Part shown: piece by piece, positions 8,741 to 18,235 of the stretch
Layout of the letters: each line of letters starts with the position of its first letter
Numbering within the stretch: the first letter of the stretch is position 1
Assembly (NCBI GenBank): GCA_964486865.1
Contig: CAZAOZ010000003.1
Location: 52,920 to 116,919 of the forward strand
Source of the DNA: Ga0077527 sp964486865
GTDB taxonomy: Bacteria; Pseudomonadota; Gammaproteobacteria; Burkholderiales; SG8-41
Direction: 5' to 3'
Length of the DNA stretch: 64,000 bases
Position numbers and translations under genes: made by a program
Notes under the pieces: model-generated
The model's database searches: none
Seen by the model: the letters and a program-made list of their open reading frames with translations, nothing else
What the model was told of the DNA's origin: nothing

Positions 8741-8944
8741 TGGTTTGTTCATACTTTGTGCATAACCTCCGGTTTCCGGGTTTTCCCTGGTTTTCATCCC
8801 GTACTGTCCACAACATGTTCCGGGGATATACAAAACATCAAAGATATGAAAAAAAGCGTGGGGCCGGGAAGATAGATGGGTTGTCCACAAAAAAAGTGAT
8901 GCTCTATTAGTTACTACTACTTTAATTTAAGAAGATCATAAATT
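8741..8944. other. oriC: Candidate replication origin (oriC) between dnaA and dnaN
   Basis: This gap carries three DnaA-box-like 9-mers: TGTGCATAA at 8757-8765 (reverse of TTATGCACA), CTGTCCACA at 8804-8812 and TTGTCCACA at 8881-8889. The last is followed by an A-run and then TTACTACTAC at 8911-8920, whose lower strand read 3' to 5' gives AAT-GAT-GAT. That resembles the DnaA-trio element which directs strand opening. The AT-rich stretch tttaatttaa at 8921-8930 follows. Boxes, trio and AT-rich tract come in the expected order. The flanking dnaA and dnaN genes and the nearby parS sites support the assignment; melting itself is not shown. Confidence 0.65.
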
Positions 8945-10054
8945 ATGAAACTCGTGCAACTGTCGCGCGATGCCCTGCTTAAACCGCTGCAGGCGGTGAC
9001 CGGAATCGTTGAGCGCCGTCACACCCTGCCCATACTGTCCAACGTACTGATCCAGCGTGAACCGGAGAGCCTGCGTTTTGTTGCTACGGATCTGGAGTTG
9101 CAGATTGCAACATCCTGCGCCATAGACAAAAAAACCGGCGAGTCCACGGCGGTAACGGTGTCGGCACGTAAACTGGTCGATATTCTGCGTGCGCTGCCTG
9201 ACGACAGCGAAGTTGTGCTGGAAGCGGCAAACAACCGGCTCCAGGTCAAAGCCGGAAAAAGCCGCTTCAACCTGCAAACGCTGCCGGCGACGGATTTTCC
9301 GACCCTCGCCGATCCCGGAAAAGCACACAGCACGTTCCAGATTCCGCAAGGCAAAGCCAGGAATCTGCTGGCGCTCGTGCAGTATGCGATGGCGCAACAG
9401 GATATCCGCTACTACCTGAACGGTCTGTTGCTGGTCACCGAGGGCAAGGAAATCCGCGTAGTTGCAACCGATGGTCACCGTTTGAGTTATGCCGTAACGG
9501 GACTGTCCGCAACGCTGGAAAAAAGCGAAGTCATACTGCCGCGCAAGGCCATTCTCGAGCTGGCGCGGCAACTGACGGACGGAGACGATCCGCTGGACAT
9601 CGCGATCTACGCCAACCAGGTCCGGTTCCGCTTCGGCGACGTGGAAATGACCACCAAAGTGATTGACGGGAAGTTCCCCGATTATCAACGGGTCATTCCC
9701 ACCAACTACGACAAGAGCATCACCCTGGACCGCGATGCCTTGTTGCGTGCATTGCAGCGCGCCGCCATCCTGTCCAATGAAAAATTCCGCGGCGTGCGCT
9801 GGATGCTGACCAAGGACAGTCTGCGCATCTCCTGCAGCAATAACGAGCAGGAGGAAGCGCAGGAAGAACTGGAAGTCGAGTTCGGCGGTGAGCCGCTGGA
9901 TGTCGGTTTCAATGTAACTTATTTGCTGGATGTACTGAACAACGTGCCGGCGGGCAATGTCTTGTGTGCATTCGGGGACGCCAACAGCAGCATGTTGATC
10001 ACGTTGCCCGGACGGGATGATTTCCGTTACGTCGTCATGCCGATGCGGATATAG
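8945..10054 (+). CDS. dnaN: DNA polymerase III beta subunit (sliding clamp)
   Basis: Forms the dimeric ring that holds DNA polymerase III on DNA. The 369-residue protein starts MKLVQLSRDALLKPLQAVTG and contains the three clamp domains. Recognisable segments are RRHTLPILSNVL, DGHRLSYAVTG, KFPDYQRVIP, and the C-terminal YVVMPMRI that closes the peptide-binding pocket. Length matches the proteobacterial family. It sits between the candidate oriC and gyrB, 22 bp before the gyrB start, in the conserved dnaA-dnaN-gyrB order. recF, often found between dnaN and gyrB, is absent. Confidence 0.97.
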   Translation: MKLVQLSRDALLKPLQAVTGIVERRHTLPILSNVLIQREPESLRFVATDLELQIATSCAIDKKTGESTAVTVSARKLVDILRALPDDSEVVLEAANNRLQVKAGKSRFNLQTLPATDFPTLADPGKAHSTFQIPQGKARNLLALVQYAMAQQDIRYYLNGLLLVTEGKEIRVVATDGHRLSYAVTGLSATLEKSEVILPRKAILELARQLTDGDDPLDIAIYANQVRFRFGDVEMTTKVIDGKFPDYQRVIPTNYDKSITLDRDALLRALQRAAILSNEKFRGVRWMLTKDSLRISCSNNEQEEAQEELEVEFGGEPLDVGFNVTYLLDVLNNVPAGNVLCAFGDANSSMLITLPGRDDFRYVVMPMRI

Positions 10055-10076
10055 AAACAGGAAAAGCAGAGCAAAC

Positions 10077-12497
10077 ATGAGTGAAAAAGAACAAAGCGGC
10101 GCCGCTGATTATGATGCCAACAGCATCAAGGTGCTCAAAGGCCTGGAGGCTGTGCGCAAGCGCCCTGGTATGTATATCGGCGACACCAGCGACGGCACCG
10201 GACTGCACCACATGGTGTTCGAGGTGGTCGATAACGCGGTGGACGAAGCGCTGGCCGGCTATTGTGATGAGATCACCATCGTCATACACCCGGACAACTC
10301 GGTCAGCGTGGCGGACAACGGTCGCGGCATACCCACGGAAATCCACCCGGATGATGAGGAAAAACGCTCAACCGCGGAAGTGGTAATGACCGAATTGCAT
10401 GCCGGCGGAAAGTTCGACAGCAACTCCTACAAGATTTCCGGCGGACTGCATGGCGTCGGTGTATCGGTGGTCAATGCGCTGTCCGAATGGCTGCGCTTGA
10501 CCATCAAGCGCGACGGCAAAATACACAGCATGGAATTTCGCATGGGTGAGGCCGTTGCTCCGCTCAAAGCCGTTGGAAAATCGGAGCGCCGCGGCACAGA
10601 GGTGCATTTCCTCGCAAGCAAGGAGATTTTCGGCAACATTGATTTTCACTACGAGATTCTCGCGCGCCGGTTGCGCGAACTTTCTTTCCTGAATCACGGC
10701 GTGAAGATTTCGATGGCCGATCAGCGCTCAGGCAAGGATGAAAAATTCGCGTTCGGCGGAGGTATCAAGGGCTTCGTTGAATACATGAATCGCGCGAAGT
10801 CGGTGCTGCATCCGAATATTTTCCACGCCCAGGTTGCCAAGGACGGCATTACCGTCGAGGTGGCCATGCAATGGAACGACTCCTATCAGGAGTCCATGCA
10901 GTGCTTTACCAACAACATTCCGCAGCGCGACGGCGGCACCCACCTGACGGGCCTGCGCGCGGCGATGACGCGCACACTGAATCAGTACATCGAGTCCACG
11001 GAACTGGCCAAGAAGGCGAAAGTCGAGACCAGCGGCGACGATATGAGGGAAGGTTTGACGGCGGTGCTGTCGGTCAAGGTGCCGGAACCCAAATTTTCCT
11101 CGCAAACCAAGGACAAACTGGTGTCCTCCGAGGTGCGGCCGGTGGTCGAGGAGATTGTCGCCCAGAAACTGATGGAGTTCCTGCTCGAGAAACCGAACGA
11201 CGCCAAAATCATCTGCGGCAAGATCGTTGATGCAGCGCGCGCGCGCGAGGCAGCGCGCAAGGCGCGTGAACTCACCCGCCGCAAGGGTGTGCTGGATTCA
11301 TTCGGGCTGTCCGGCAAGCTTGCCGACTGCCAGGAGCGCGACCCGGCGCAGTGCGAGCTGTATCTGGTCGAGGGCGATTCGGCGGGAGGTTCCGCCAAAC
11401 AGGGCCGCGACCGGAAGAACCAGGCCATCCTGCCGCTGCGCGGCAAGATTCTCAACGTCGAAAAAGCGCGTTTTGACAAACTGCTTTCGTCCACGGAGAT
11501 CACCACGCTGATCAGTGTGCTCGGCACCGGTATCGGCAAGGATGAGTACAACCCGGACAAACTGCGCTACCACCGCATCATCATCATGACGGACGCTGAC
11601 GTCGATGGTTCGCACATCCGCACGCTGCTGCTGACATTTTTCTACCGGCAGATGCCGGAGCTGGTCGAGCGCGGCCACATCTACATCGCGCAGCCGCCGC
11701 TCTACAAGGTCAAGCACGGCAAGCAGGAGCGCTATCTGAAGGACGAGCATGAGTTGAAGCAGTATCTGCTCAGGCAGGCCCTGGCGGAATCCGAGCTTCA
11801 CACCAGCGCAACCGCTGTGGCGCTGACGGGAGAGACGCTGGCTGAACTCGCCAAACAGTACCTGCTGGCTGAAGCCGTCATCGAGCGCGAAAGCCGTATT
11901 ATTGATTCGGAGGCGCTGCACGCGTTGCTTAACAACGCGGTCACCCTGGATGTCAGCGACGAAGCGTCTGCGCAGGCCAGCGCCAAGGCGCTGGCGGGAC
12001 TCTATGCTGACCAGAAGGCGGTCAAAGTCGATGCCGTATTCGACGAAAAAAGCGAATCGCATACGCTGCGCATCTCGCGCACCCAGCACGGCGTTGTCCG
12101 CTACAGCGCCATCAATGCCGACTTCCTGCACAGCGGCGATTATGCGCAGATCAAGAAAACGGCACTGCTGCTGCACGGATTGCTGGGCGAGGGGGCGTAC
12201 ATCAAGCGCGGGGAACAACTGTATCCGGTGCGGGAGTTCCGCGAGGCCATAGACTGGATCCTGGCCGAGGTGCGGCGCGGCGTCGGCATCCAGCGCTACA
12301 AAGGGTTGGGCGAGATGAATCCAGAGCAGTTGTGGGATACCACCATGAATCCGAAAACGCGGCGCCTGCTGAAAACGCAGGTCGAAGACGCGATCGGCGC
12401 GGACGAAATATTCACTACGCTGATGGGCGATGCGGTGGAACCCCGCCGTCATTTCATCGAAATGAACGCTCTGGGCGTGCGCAATCTCGATGTGTGA
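10077..12497 (+). CDS. gyrB: DNA gyrase subunit B
   Basis: ATPase subunit of gyrase, which introduces negative supercoils. The 806-residue protein has the GHKL ATPase fold (EVVDNAVDEAL at about residues 45-55, DNGRGIPTEIH, and GGLHGVGVSVVNAL). A transducer domain follows, then the TOPRIM domain with EGDSAGGSAKQGRDR and DADVDGSHIRTLLLTFF. The long insertion after QPPLYKV is the Gram-negative form. The C-terminal tail YKGLGEMNPEQLW and NALGVRNLDV is canonical. The frame is open upstream, overlapping dnaN, but MSEKEQSG at 10077 is the natural start. The gene converges with topB. Confidence 0.98.
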   Translation: MSEKEQSGAADYDANSIKVLKGLEAVRKRPGMYIGDTSDGTGLHHMVFEVVDNAVDEALAGYCDEITIVIHPDNSVSVADNGRGIPTEIHPDDEEKRSTAEVVMTELHAGGKFDSNSYKISGGLHGVGVSVVNALSEWLRLTIKRDGKIHSMEFRMGEAVAPLKAVGKSERRGTEVHFLASKEIFGNIDFHYEILARRLRELSFLNHGVKISMADQRSGKDEKFAFGGGIKGFVEYMNRAKSVLHPNIFHAQVAKDGITVEVAMQWNDSYQESMQCFTNNIPQRDGGTHLTGLRAAMTRTLNQYIESTELAKKAKVETSGDDMREGLTAVLSVKVPEPKFSSQTKDKLVSSEVRPVVEEIVAQKLMEFLLEKPNDAKIICGKIVDAARAREAARKARELTRRKGVLDSFGLSGKLADCQERDPAQCELYLVEGDSAGGSAKQGRDRKNQAILPLRGKILNVEKARFDKLLSSTEITTLISVLGTGIGKDEYNPDKLRYHRIIIMTDADVDGSHIRTLLLTFFYRQMPELVERGHIYIAQPPLYKVKHGKQERYLKDEHELKQYLLRQALAESELHTSATAVALTGETLAELAKQYLLAEAVIERESRIIDSEALHALLNNAVTLDVSDEASAQASAKALAGLYADQKAVKVDAVFDEKSESHTLRISRTQHGVVRYSAINADFLHSGDYAQIKKTALLLHGLLGEGAYIKRGEQLYPVREFREAIDWILAEVRRGVGIQRYKGLGEMNPEQLWDTTMNPKTRRLLKTQVEDAIGADEIFTTLMGDAVEPRRHFIEMNALGVRNLDV

Positions 12498-12585
12498 CCG
12501 GCGGCCGCACTGGATCACATAACCTGTTGTTTATCAAGTAAATATTCAACAGGAGGTGCCCCCGGGGGATCACCGGGGCAGGGAA

Positions 12586-12610
12586 AGCGCTGACTGCGGC
12601 AATCAGCGCT
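12586..12610. terminator. Hairpin between convergent gyrB and topB
   Basis: AGCGCTGA at 12586-12593 and TCAGCGCT at 12603-12610 form an 8-bp perfect stem with a 9-base loop. The position between two convergent genes suits a bidirectional terminator, but no clear T-run follows, so intrinsic termination is uncertain. A second C/G-rich palindrome, GCCCCCGGGGGATC, lies just before it. Confidence 0.4.
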
Positions 12611-12626
12611 GTCTTAAACAGTACTG

Positions 12627-15158
12627 CTATTTCCGCCGGCCGGCGCGGCGCTTTTCGGCCGGTTTTTCAGTCACTGTTTCGCCGGCTTTGGCTGCGGGTT
12701 CCTTGGCGGCGCGCGGCGCAAACTCAAAGCCCACCTTGCCGTCGGGTTGCTTGACCAGGAATGCCTTGAAGCGGCGACCGTTGCGGTTGGAAACGAAGCC
12801 GTCGAGCAGATCGGTGCGACCCGCCGACAGCAACTTTTCCATCTGCTCGCGGTGGATTTCCTGGCGCAGGATGACCTTGCCCGAACGGAAATCGCACTGC
12901 TTGCGCGGCGTGTTCTCGCACAGGTAGTTCATGCCCTGCTCATAAACCTTGCCTTTGCATTTCGGACACGGGCCCAGCGCCTGCTGTCCGGTGAAATCGA
13001 CCTCCTCCGGCGCACCGTCGGCATTGCCCTGGCCAAAGTCGAACTCGAGCTTGAGATTGTTTTTTTCGTTATCGGGGGCAATGCGCAGGATTGCCGCAAA
13101 GGGCCGGCCCATTTTCGAACGGAAACCCTGCAACGGTCCGATCGTGCGCTCACGCAGCAGCGTTTCAACCTCCTCGACTTCGAACTGGCGGCCGCCCGGC
13201 GTTTTGGAGATTGAAAATTCGCAGGCCTCGCAGGCAAAACGGCGGTAGTTTTCCTTGACCGTGGCGCCGCAGTGAGGGCACGGGGTTTTCAGCGTTGCGT
13301 AGTCGCCGGGAATGGTTTCGCTGTCGTATTCCTTCGCGCTTTTCACAATACGCTCGGTGATGCGGGCAATTTCCTTCATGAAGGATGTCCGCTTCAACTT
13401 GCCGCGTTCCATCTGCAGCAGCTTGTACTCCCACTCACCGGTCAGCTCCGGCTGACGCAGCTCGTTGATCCCCAGCCCGTTCAGCAGGGTCATCAACTGG
13501 AAAGCTTTGGCCGTCGGAATCAGTTCCCGGCCTTCACGCACCAGATATTTTTCGGCGATCAGCCTCTCGATGATCGTGGCGCGGGTGGCCGGCGTGCCCA
13601 GTCCCTTCTGCGCCATGGCTTCGCGCAGATCATCATCCTCGATCAGTTTGCCGGCGCCTTCCATCGCGCTCAGCAAGGTGGCTTCCGTGTAACGCGCCGG
13701 CGGCTTGGTGGCAAGCGCCAGCACATCGACGGCCGCCGCGGGCGGACGTTCGCCTTTGGCCACCGCGGGCAGATTGGCGCTCTCCTGCTGCTCGTCCTTG
13801 CCGTAAATGGCGAGCCAGCCCGGCTTCACCAGGATCTTGCCTTCGGTCTTGAACTTGTGGGCAGCCACTTCGGTGATGCGCGTAGTGACCAGATGTTCTG
13901 CCGACGGGAAAAACACCGCCATGAACCGCCGCACTACCAGGTCGTAGATTTTCTGCTGCACTTCGTTCAGGTTCTTCGGCGGCTGCGGCGTCGGAATGAT
14001 GGCGAAATGATCCGACACCTTGGCGTTGTCGAATATGCGCTTGTTGGCCTTGACCCAGTTGTTCTTGATGATTTCTTTGGCGAACGGCCCCACATCCGGT
14101 TCCCCGGCAATCGCTTTCAGTGTGGTTTTTACCGTGGGCAGATAATCTTCGGGCAGATGGCGGGAATCGGTGCGCGGATAGGTCAGCGCCTTGTGTCTTT
14201 CGTACAGCTCCTGCGCGATCGACAATGTGGTTTTCGCCGAAAAGCCGAAGCGGCCGTTGGCTTCACGCTGCAGCGAAGTAAGGTCAAACAGCGTCGGCGA
14301 CAATTGTGTCGATGGTTTGGATTCCTCGGTGACCGTGCCCGTCTTGCCGCGGCAGGCGGCAGCGATTTTCTCCGCTGCGGCCTTGTTCCACAGGCGGCTG
14401 TCACGGCGTTCAGGGTCATTTTCGTCGCGCTTGAACGCGGGATCGAACCAGCGGCCTTCATAGTTCCCGGCCTTGGCGGCGAAAGTCGCGCGGACTTCGC
14501 AGTAATCGCGCGGTTCAAACTTGCGGATTTTCAGTTCCCGGTCCGCGACGATCATCAGCGTCGGCGTCTGCACGCGGCCGACGGTCGTCAGGTAGAACCC
14601 GCCGCCCTTGCTGTTGAATGCCGTCAGCGCACGCGTGCCGTTGATGCCCACCAGCCAGTCGGCCTCGCTGCGGCTGCGCGCGGCGTCGGCGAGCGGCTGC
14701 ATGTCCTCGTCGGAACGCAGTTGTGTGAATGCTTCACGAATCGCCGCCGGCGTCATTGATTGCAGCCACAGCCGCGAGATGGGCTTGTTTGTTTTTGTGG
14801 CCTGCATGATGTAGCGGAAGATCAGTTCACCCTCGCGCCCGGCGTCGCAGGCGTTGATCAGCTTGGTGACGTCCTTGCGTTTGAGCAGCTTCGCCAGCAC
14901 CTTCAGCCGCGCCTCGCTTTTGGCGATCGGGTTCAGATCGAAATGCGGCGGAATGACCGGCAGATGCGCGAACGACCATTTGCCGCGTTTGACTTCAAAT
15001 TCTTCCGGTACTGTAATTTCGAGCAGATGACCCACTGCCGAGGACAGCACGTAGTCGTCGCTCTCGAAATAATCGCCGTGCCGCGTGAAACCGCCGAGCG
15101 CGCGGGCGATGTCGCTGGCGACAGAAGGTTTTTCCGCGATGATGAGCGTTTTGGCCAT
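12627..15158 (-). CDS. topB: DNA topoisomerase III (type IA) with extra C-terminal zinc-binding repeats
   Basis: Type IA topoisomerase that decatenates and relaxes single-strand-containing DNA. The 843-residue protein opens with the TOPRIM domain (MAKTLIIAEKPSVASDIARA, then DAGREGELIFRYI). It carries the active-site segment LTYPRTDSRHLP with the catalytic tyrosine near residue 335. The C-terminus adds topoisomerase zinc ribbons (CPHCG...CEAC, and CPKC...C) and a Lys/Ala-rich basic tail ending RRAGRRK. It is longer than E. coli TopB because of these repeats, as is usual in Betaproteobacteria. It lies downstream of dprA on the same strand, 127 bp away. Confidence 0.93.
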   Translation of the reverse strand: MAKTLIIAEKPSVASDIARALGGFTRHGDYFESDDYVLSSAVGHLLEITVPEEFEVKRGKWSFAHLPVIPPHFDLNPIAKSEARLKVLAKLLKRKDVTKLINACDAGREGELIFRYIMQATKTNKPISRLWLQSMTPAAIREAFTQLRSDEDMQPLADAARSRSEADWLVGINGTRALTAFNSKGGGFYLTTVGRVQTPTLMIVADRELKIRKFEPRDYCEVRATFAAKAGNYEGRWFDPAFKRDENDPERRDSRLWNKAAAEKIAAACRGKTGTVTEESKPSTQLSPTLFDLTSLQREANGRFGFSAKTTLSIAQELYERHKALTYPRTDSRHLPEDYLPTVKTTLKAIAGEPDVGPFAKEIIKNNWVKANKRIFDNAKVSDHFAIIPTPQPPKNLNEVQQKIYDLVVRRFMAVFFPSAEHLVTTRITEVAAHKFKTEGKILVKPGWLAIYGKDEQQESANLPAVAKGERPPAAAVDVLALATKPPARYTEATLLSAMEGAGKLIEDDDLREAMAQKGLGTPATRATIIERLIAEKYLVREGRELIPTAKAFQLMTLLNGLGINELRQPELTGEWEYKLLQMERGKLKRTSFMKEIARITERIVKSAKEYDSETIPGDYATLKTPCPHCGATVKENYRRFACEACEFSISKTPGGRQFEVEEVETLLRERTIGPLQGFRSKMGRPFAAILRIAPDNEKNNLKLEFDFGQGNADGAPEEVDFTGQQALGPCPKCKGKVYEQGMNYLCENTPRKQCDFRSGKVILRQEIHREQMEKLLSAGRTDLLDGFVSNRNGRRFKAFLVKQPDGKVGFEFAPRAAKEPAAKAGETVTEKPAEKRRAGRRK

Positions 15159-15285
15159 GATAATTATCTGGGTGCGCGGCCGTCAGGCCACGGATACGGC
15201 GGGCGCCGCGTGTGGCGCCCCGGTGAAAAGAGCGCCAGATGATAAGAACAATCCCCGGCGAGCGCAAGCCGGGACTGAAACCGGG

Positions 15286-16362
15286 TCAGCTGATGCGCTG
15301 CCAGCGTCCGCCGGGCAGGCTTTCGACGAGTCCGTCCAGTTCCAGCGCGGTCAGCGCGGCAATAATGGCCGCGGTGTCCATGCCGCTGCGCTGCTTCAGT
15401 GCTTCGATATCGCACGGGTCATGGCCGACGTGGGCAAGCAGCCCCTGTGGTTCCGGCAGCGGTCCGGACGGTGCCGCGGTTGATACAGCAAGGCCGAGCT
15501 CTTCGAGCACATCCTGCGCCGACTCCACCAGCTTGGCGCCCTGTTTGATCAATGCATGACAACCTTTGGCGAGCGGCGAATGAATCGAGCCGGGGATCGC
15601 AAACACGTCGCGCCCCTGCTCGGCGGCAAGGCGCGCGGTGATCAGGGACCCGCTGGAAACCGCAGCTTCGATGACCAGGCAGCCGCGCGACAGGCCGCAA
15701 ATCAGGCGGTTGCGCCGCGGAAAATTGGCGGCCAGCGCCGGCGTACCCAGCGGAAACTCGGAAATCAGCGTGCCGCGCCCGGCAATATCGTGCGCGAGCG
15801 CGCGATTGCGCGCCGGATAAACGATGTCGAGCCCGGTGCCGACGACGGCGATCGTGGATCCCGCCCCTTCCAGTCCGCCGCGGTGCGCGGCGGCATCAAC
15901 GCCGAGAGCGAGACCGCTGACGATGGTAAGTCCTGCATTGCTGAGTGCCGCGGAAAAAGCCTCGGCGTTATTGATTCCCTGTGCGGTGGCATTGCGGCTG
16001 CCGACGACGGCAAAGCCGTCATGATTCAGCAACTCGCGGCGGCCTTTTACATAAAGCAGCGGCGGCGGATCGGGGATCTGCAGCAGCGCCTGCGGGTATT
16101 CGGCGTCTGCCAGCGTGATCACATGGTTGGCGGCGTCCTCAAGCCACCGCGCAACACCGGCGCGCGCGTCGTCGTCCGCGCCGCCGTTGTGTATTGCCGA
16201 TGCGATTTTTTCAGTGACCGTTGCGCGCAGAATCCGGGGATGGGCGGCCAATACGTTCGCGGGAGAGCCGTGGGCGATCAGCAGTTTGCGCAGGGACTGC
16301 GACCCCAGCCCCTGCAGCAGGCTCAGGCGCAGCCAAGCGTCGAGATCCGCGTCAAGAGGCAT
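15286..16362 (-). CDS. dprA: DNA-processing protein DprA (Smf)
   Basis: Binds incoming single-stranded DNA during natural transformation and loads RecA. The 358-residue protein has an N-terminal helical (SAM-like) region, then the Rossmann-like core: GFAVVGSRNAT, SGLALGVDAAAHRGGLEG, AVVGTGLDIVYPARNR, and FPRRNRLICGLS. A C-terminal winged-helix DML1-type domain follows (the last ~65 residues, SGMDTAAIIAALTALELDGLVE). Its presence allows competence but does not show it. It sits between a LysM protein and topB; the smg gene often found after dprA is missing here. Confidence 0.95.
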   Translation of the reverse strand: MPLDADLDAWLRLSLLQGLGSQSLRKLLIAHGSPANVLAAHPRILRATVTEKIASAIHNGGADDDARAGVARWLEDAANHVITLADAEYPQALLQIPDPPPLLYVKGRRELLNHDGFAVVGSRNATAQGINNAEAFSAALSNAGLTIVSGLALGVDAAAHRGGLEGAGSTIAVVGTGLDIVYPARNRALAHDIAGRGTLISEFPLGTPALAANFPRRNRLICGLSRGCLVIEAAVSSGSLITARLAAEQGRDVFAIPGSIHSPLAKGCHALIKQGAKLVESAQDVLEELGLAVSTAAPSGPLPEPQGLLAHVGHDPCDIEALKQRSGMDTAAIIAALTALELDGLVESLPGGRWQRIS

Positions 16363-16411
16363 TGCAGAGCGCTGTGACGCACGGGAGGCCGCAGGGCCTC
16401 CCGGAGCAGGA

Positions 16412-17557
16412 TCAGGGGGTCGTTACAAAATCGGAAACGGCAACCGGGCGGCTGGCTTCCATGACCAGCGCGAACGACGCGCGGTCAAAGGTGCGGAAGA
16501 TCATCAGCAGTCCGTAGCGATCGTCCGGAAGCTTGGCAATGCCCTCGCGGGTTACTGTCTCGCCTTTGCCGATAATCACGTCGCGTGGCGGCAGCGGTTC
16601 GGTGCGGTAGGTCCGCGGTGCGTCGCTGCCGGAAAGACCGGTGCGGCCGAACAGGGCTTCGGTGCGCTGACTGTAGAGCGCGCTGGTCTGGCTGCGTTCG
16701 ATGGCCAGCACGTGACCGACCGCAAGGCCGTCCCTGCTGCCTTTGGACAACGCCACGATGGACAACGGCCCGGTCTCGTTCAGGCTGCCGTATGCTGAAA
16801 TGATGCGGCCTTTTATTTTCTTGGCCGGGGTGTGCGGCAGATAGGCAAAGACGGGGACCTGTTTGCCCAGCGGCAGCAGGCGGTCGTCCCGGTAAATCTC
16901 CTGCACCGACTTGACGATGTCGATGGTGGCGACTTCACCGTGCTGGCTGACAACGGCCTCGCCGAGATAGATCGCTTCATAGCCCAGGATCTCGTTGGTA
17001 TCCGGATCAATCAGCGCATCGCCGCGGCGGAAAAGCTGCCACTGATTTCCCTTGTCCCTGGTGATGCCCTGGACAAAGGCGCGATCACCGGCGCCCAGCG
17101 TGACGCGGCTCTCGGCGGTGGCGACGATGCGCGCAGCGCCTTCCAGTTCGTCGGCGCCGACGACCAGCGGCTTGGACAGGAAGGGCTCAATGGCGGCGGG
17201 CGCAATACTGGGCACGGCATCGCGCGCGCTGCGCTCGACGCGGATTTTCGGTTCGAGCCGGACCGTTTCCAGGGTCACCATGCTCAACTGCGCTCCGCCG
17301 GCGGCGCCGCGGTCGAGTACCAGCACATCGCCGGGAAGGATCAGGTGCGGATTCTTGAGTTGCTCCTGATTCATTTTCCACAGCTCGGGCCAGCGCCACG
17401 GCTCCTTCAGGTAGCGGCCGGAGATGCCCCACAGCGTGTCGCCTTTTTGCACCGTATAGCGATCCGGAGCGTTATCCTTCAGTGCGGCGGGCTCGGCCGC
17501 CACGGCAAACCACACCGGAGTTATCAACAAAATCAGGGATATAATGGCTTTTCGCAT
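16412..17557 (-). CDS. Secreted LysM-domain protein
   Basis: The 381-residue protein has a signal peptide (MRKAIISLILLITPVWFAVAA) and one LysM domain at about residues 33-80 (YTVQKGDTLWGISGRYLKEP, then NPHLILPGDVLVL), so it is expected to bind peptidoglycan in the periplasm. The remaining ~290 residues form a beta-rich region with no motif I recognise. LysM proteins of this kind commonly lie between dprA and the divergent def gene in Betaproteobacteria. The def promoter and this gene's promoter must share the 110-bp gap at 17558-17667. The specific role is unknown. Confidence 0.8.
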   Translation of the reverse strand: MRKAIISLILLITPVWFAVAAEPAALKDNAPDRYTVQKGDTLWGISGRYLKEPWRWPELWKMNQEQLKNPHLILPGDVLVLDRGAAGGAQLSMVTLETVRLEPKIRVERSARDAVPSIAPAAIEPFLSKPLVVGADELEGAARIVATAESRVTLGAGDRAFVQGITRDKGNQWQLFRRGDALIDPDTNEILGYEAIYLGEAVVSQHGEVATIDIVKSVQEIYRDDRLLPLGKQVPVFAYLPHTPAKKIKGRIISAYGSLNETGPLSIVALSKGSRDGLAVGHVLAIERSQTSALYSQRTEALFGRTGLSGSDAPRTYRTEPLPPRDVIIGKGETVTREGIAKLPDDRYGLLMIFRTFDRASFALVMEASRPVAVSDFVTTP

Positions 17558-17667
17558 GGGGGGCCCTACCTTTTATGAGCGCGCTGCCGGCGTTGTGCAA
17601 AACCCGCGAGCAACGTGAGAGTTTGGTTTAAATTCTGCATCTAGCTGATTAAATTGGCAAGTTTTTC

Positions 17668-18171
17668 ATGGCTTTACTTCAGATATTACGCTACCCGGAT
17701 TCGCGGCTGCATAAAGTTGCCGCACCTGTCAGACGGGTGGATGACAAAATACGTAAATTAATCAAAGACATGGCTGATACCATGTACGCTGCGCCAGGCA
17801 TTGGTCTTGCCGCAACACAGGTCGATGTTCACTTGCGGCTCATTGTCATTGATATTTCGGAAAACCGCGACCATTTGCAGGTCTTTATCAACCCGGAAAT
17901 TCTGTCCGCCGAAGGCGAAGCGGAGTGCGAAGAAGGCTGTCTTTCGGTTCCGGGCGTTTACGAAAAAGTGACCCGGCCAGCCCGGATCGTGGTGTCGGCG
18001 CAGAACGAGCAGGGCGTGACCCGGAAAATCGCCGCGGACGGATTGCTCGCGGTCTGCATCCAGCACGAGATGGATCATCTGATCGGCCGGGTATTCGTCG
18101 AAAAACTGTCACGGCTGAAGCAACAGCGCATTACTGCCAAACTGGCCAAACAGCAGCGCCAGGCGATGTAA
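17668..18171 (+). CDS. def: Peptide deformylase
   Basis: Metalloenzyme that removes the N-formyl group from nascent proteins. The 167-residue protein shows all three family motifs: GIGLAATQ at residues 44-51, EGCLSVPG at about 89-96 with the metal-binding cysteine, and QHEMDHLIG at about 132-140 with the two histidine ligands and catalytic glutamate. Length is normal. It is followed by fmt, which makes the formylated initiator tRNA, in the conserved def-fmt-rsmB order. Confidence 0.97.
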   Translation: MALLQILRYPDSRLHKVAAPVRRVDDKIRKLIKDMADTMYAAPGIGLAATQVDVHLRLIVIDISENRDHLQVFINPEILSAEGEAECEEGCLSVPGVYEKVTRPARIVVSAQNEQGVTRKIAADGLLAVCIQHEMDHLIGRVFVEKLSRLKQQRITAKLAKQQRQAM

Positions 18172-18235
18172 CTGCTCACGTGGCGGTGCGCCTGAAGTCT
18201 TGAACGTTGCTGAATTCCTGAAAGTCGTTGAAGTC

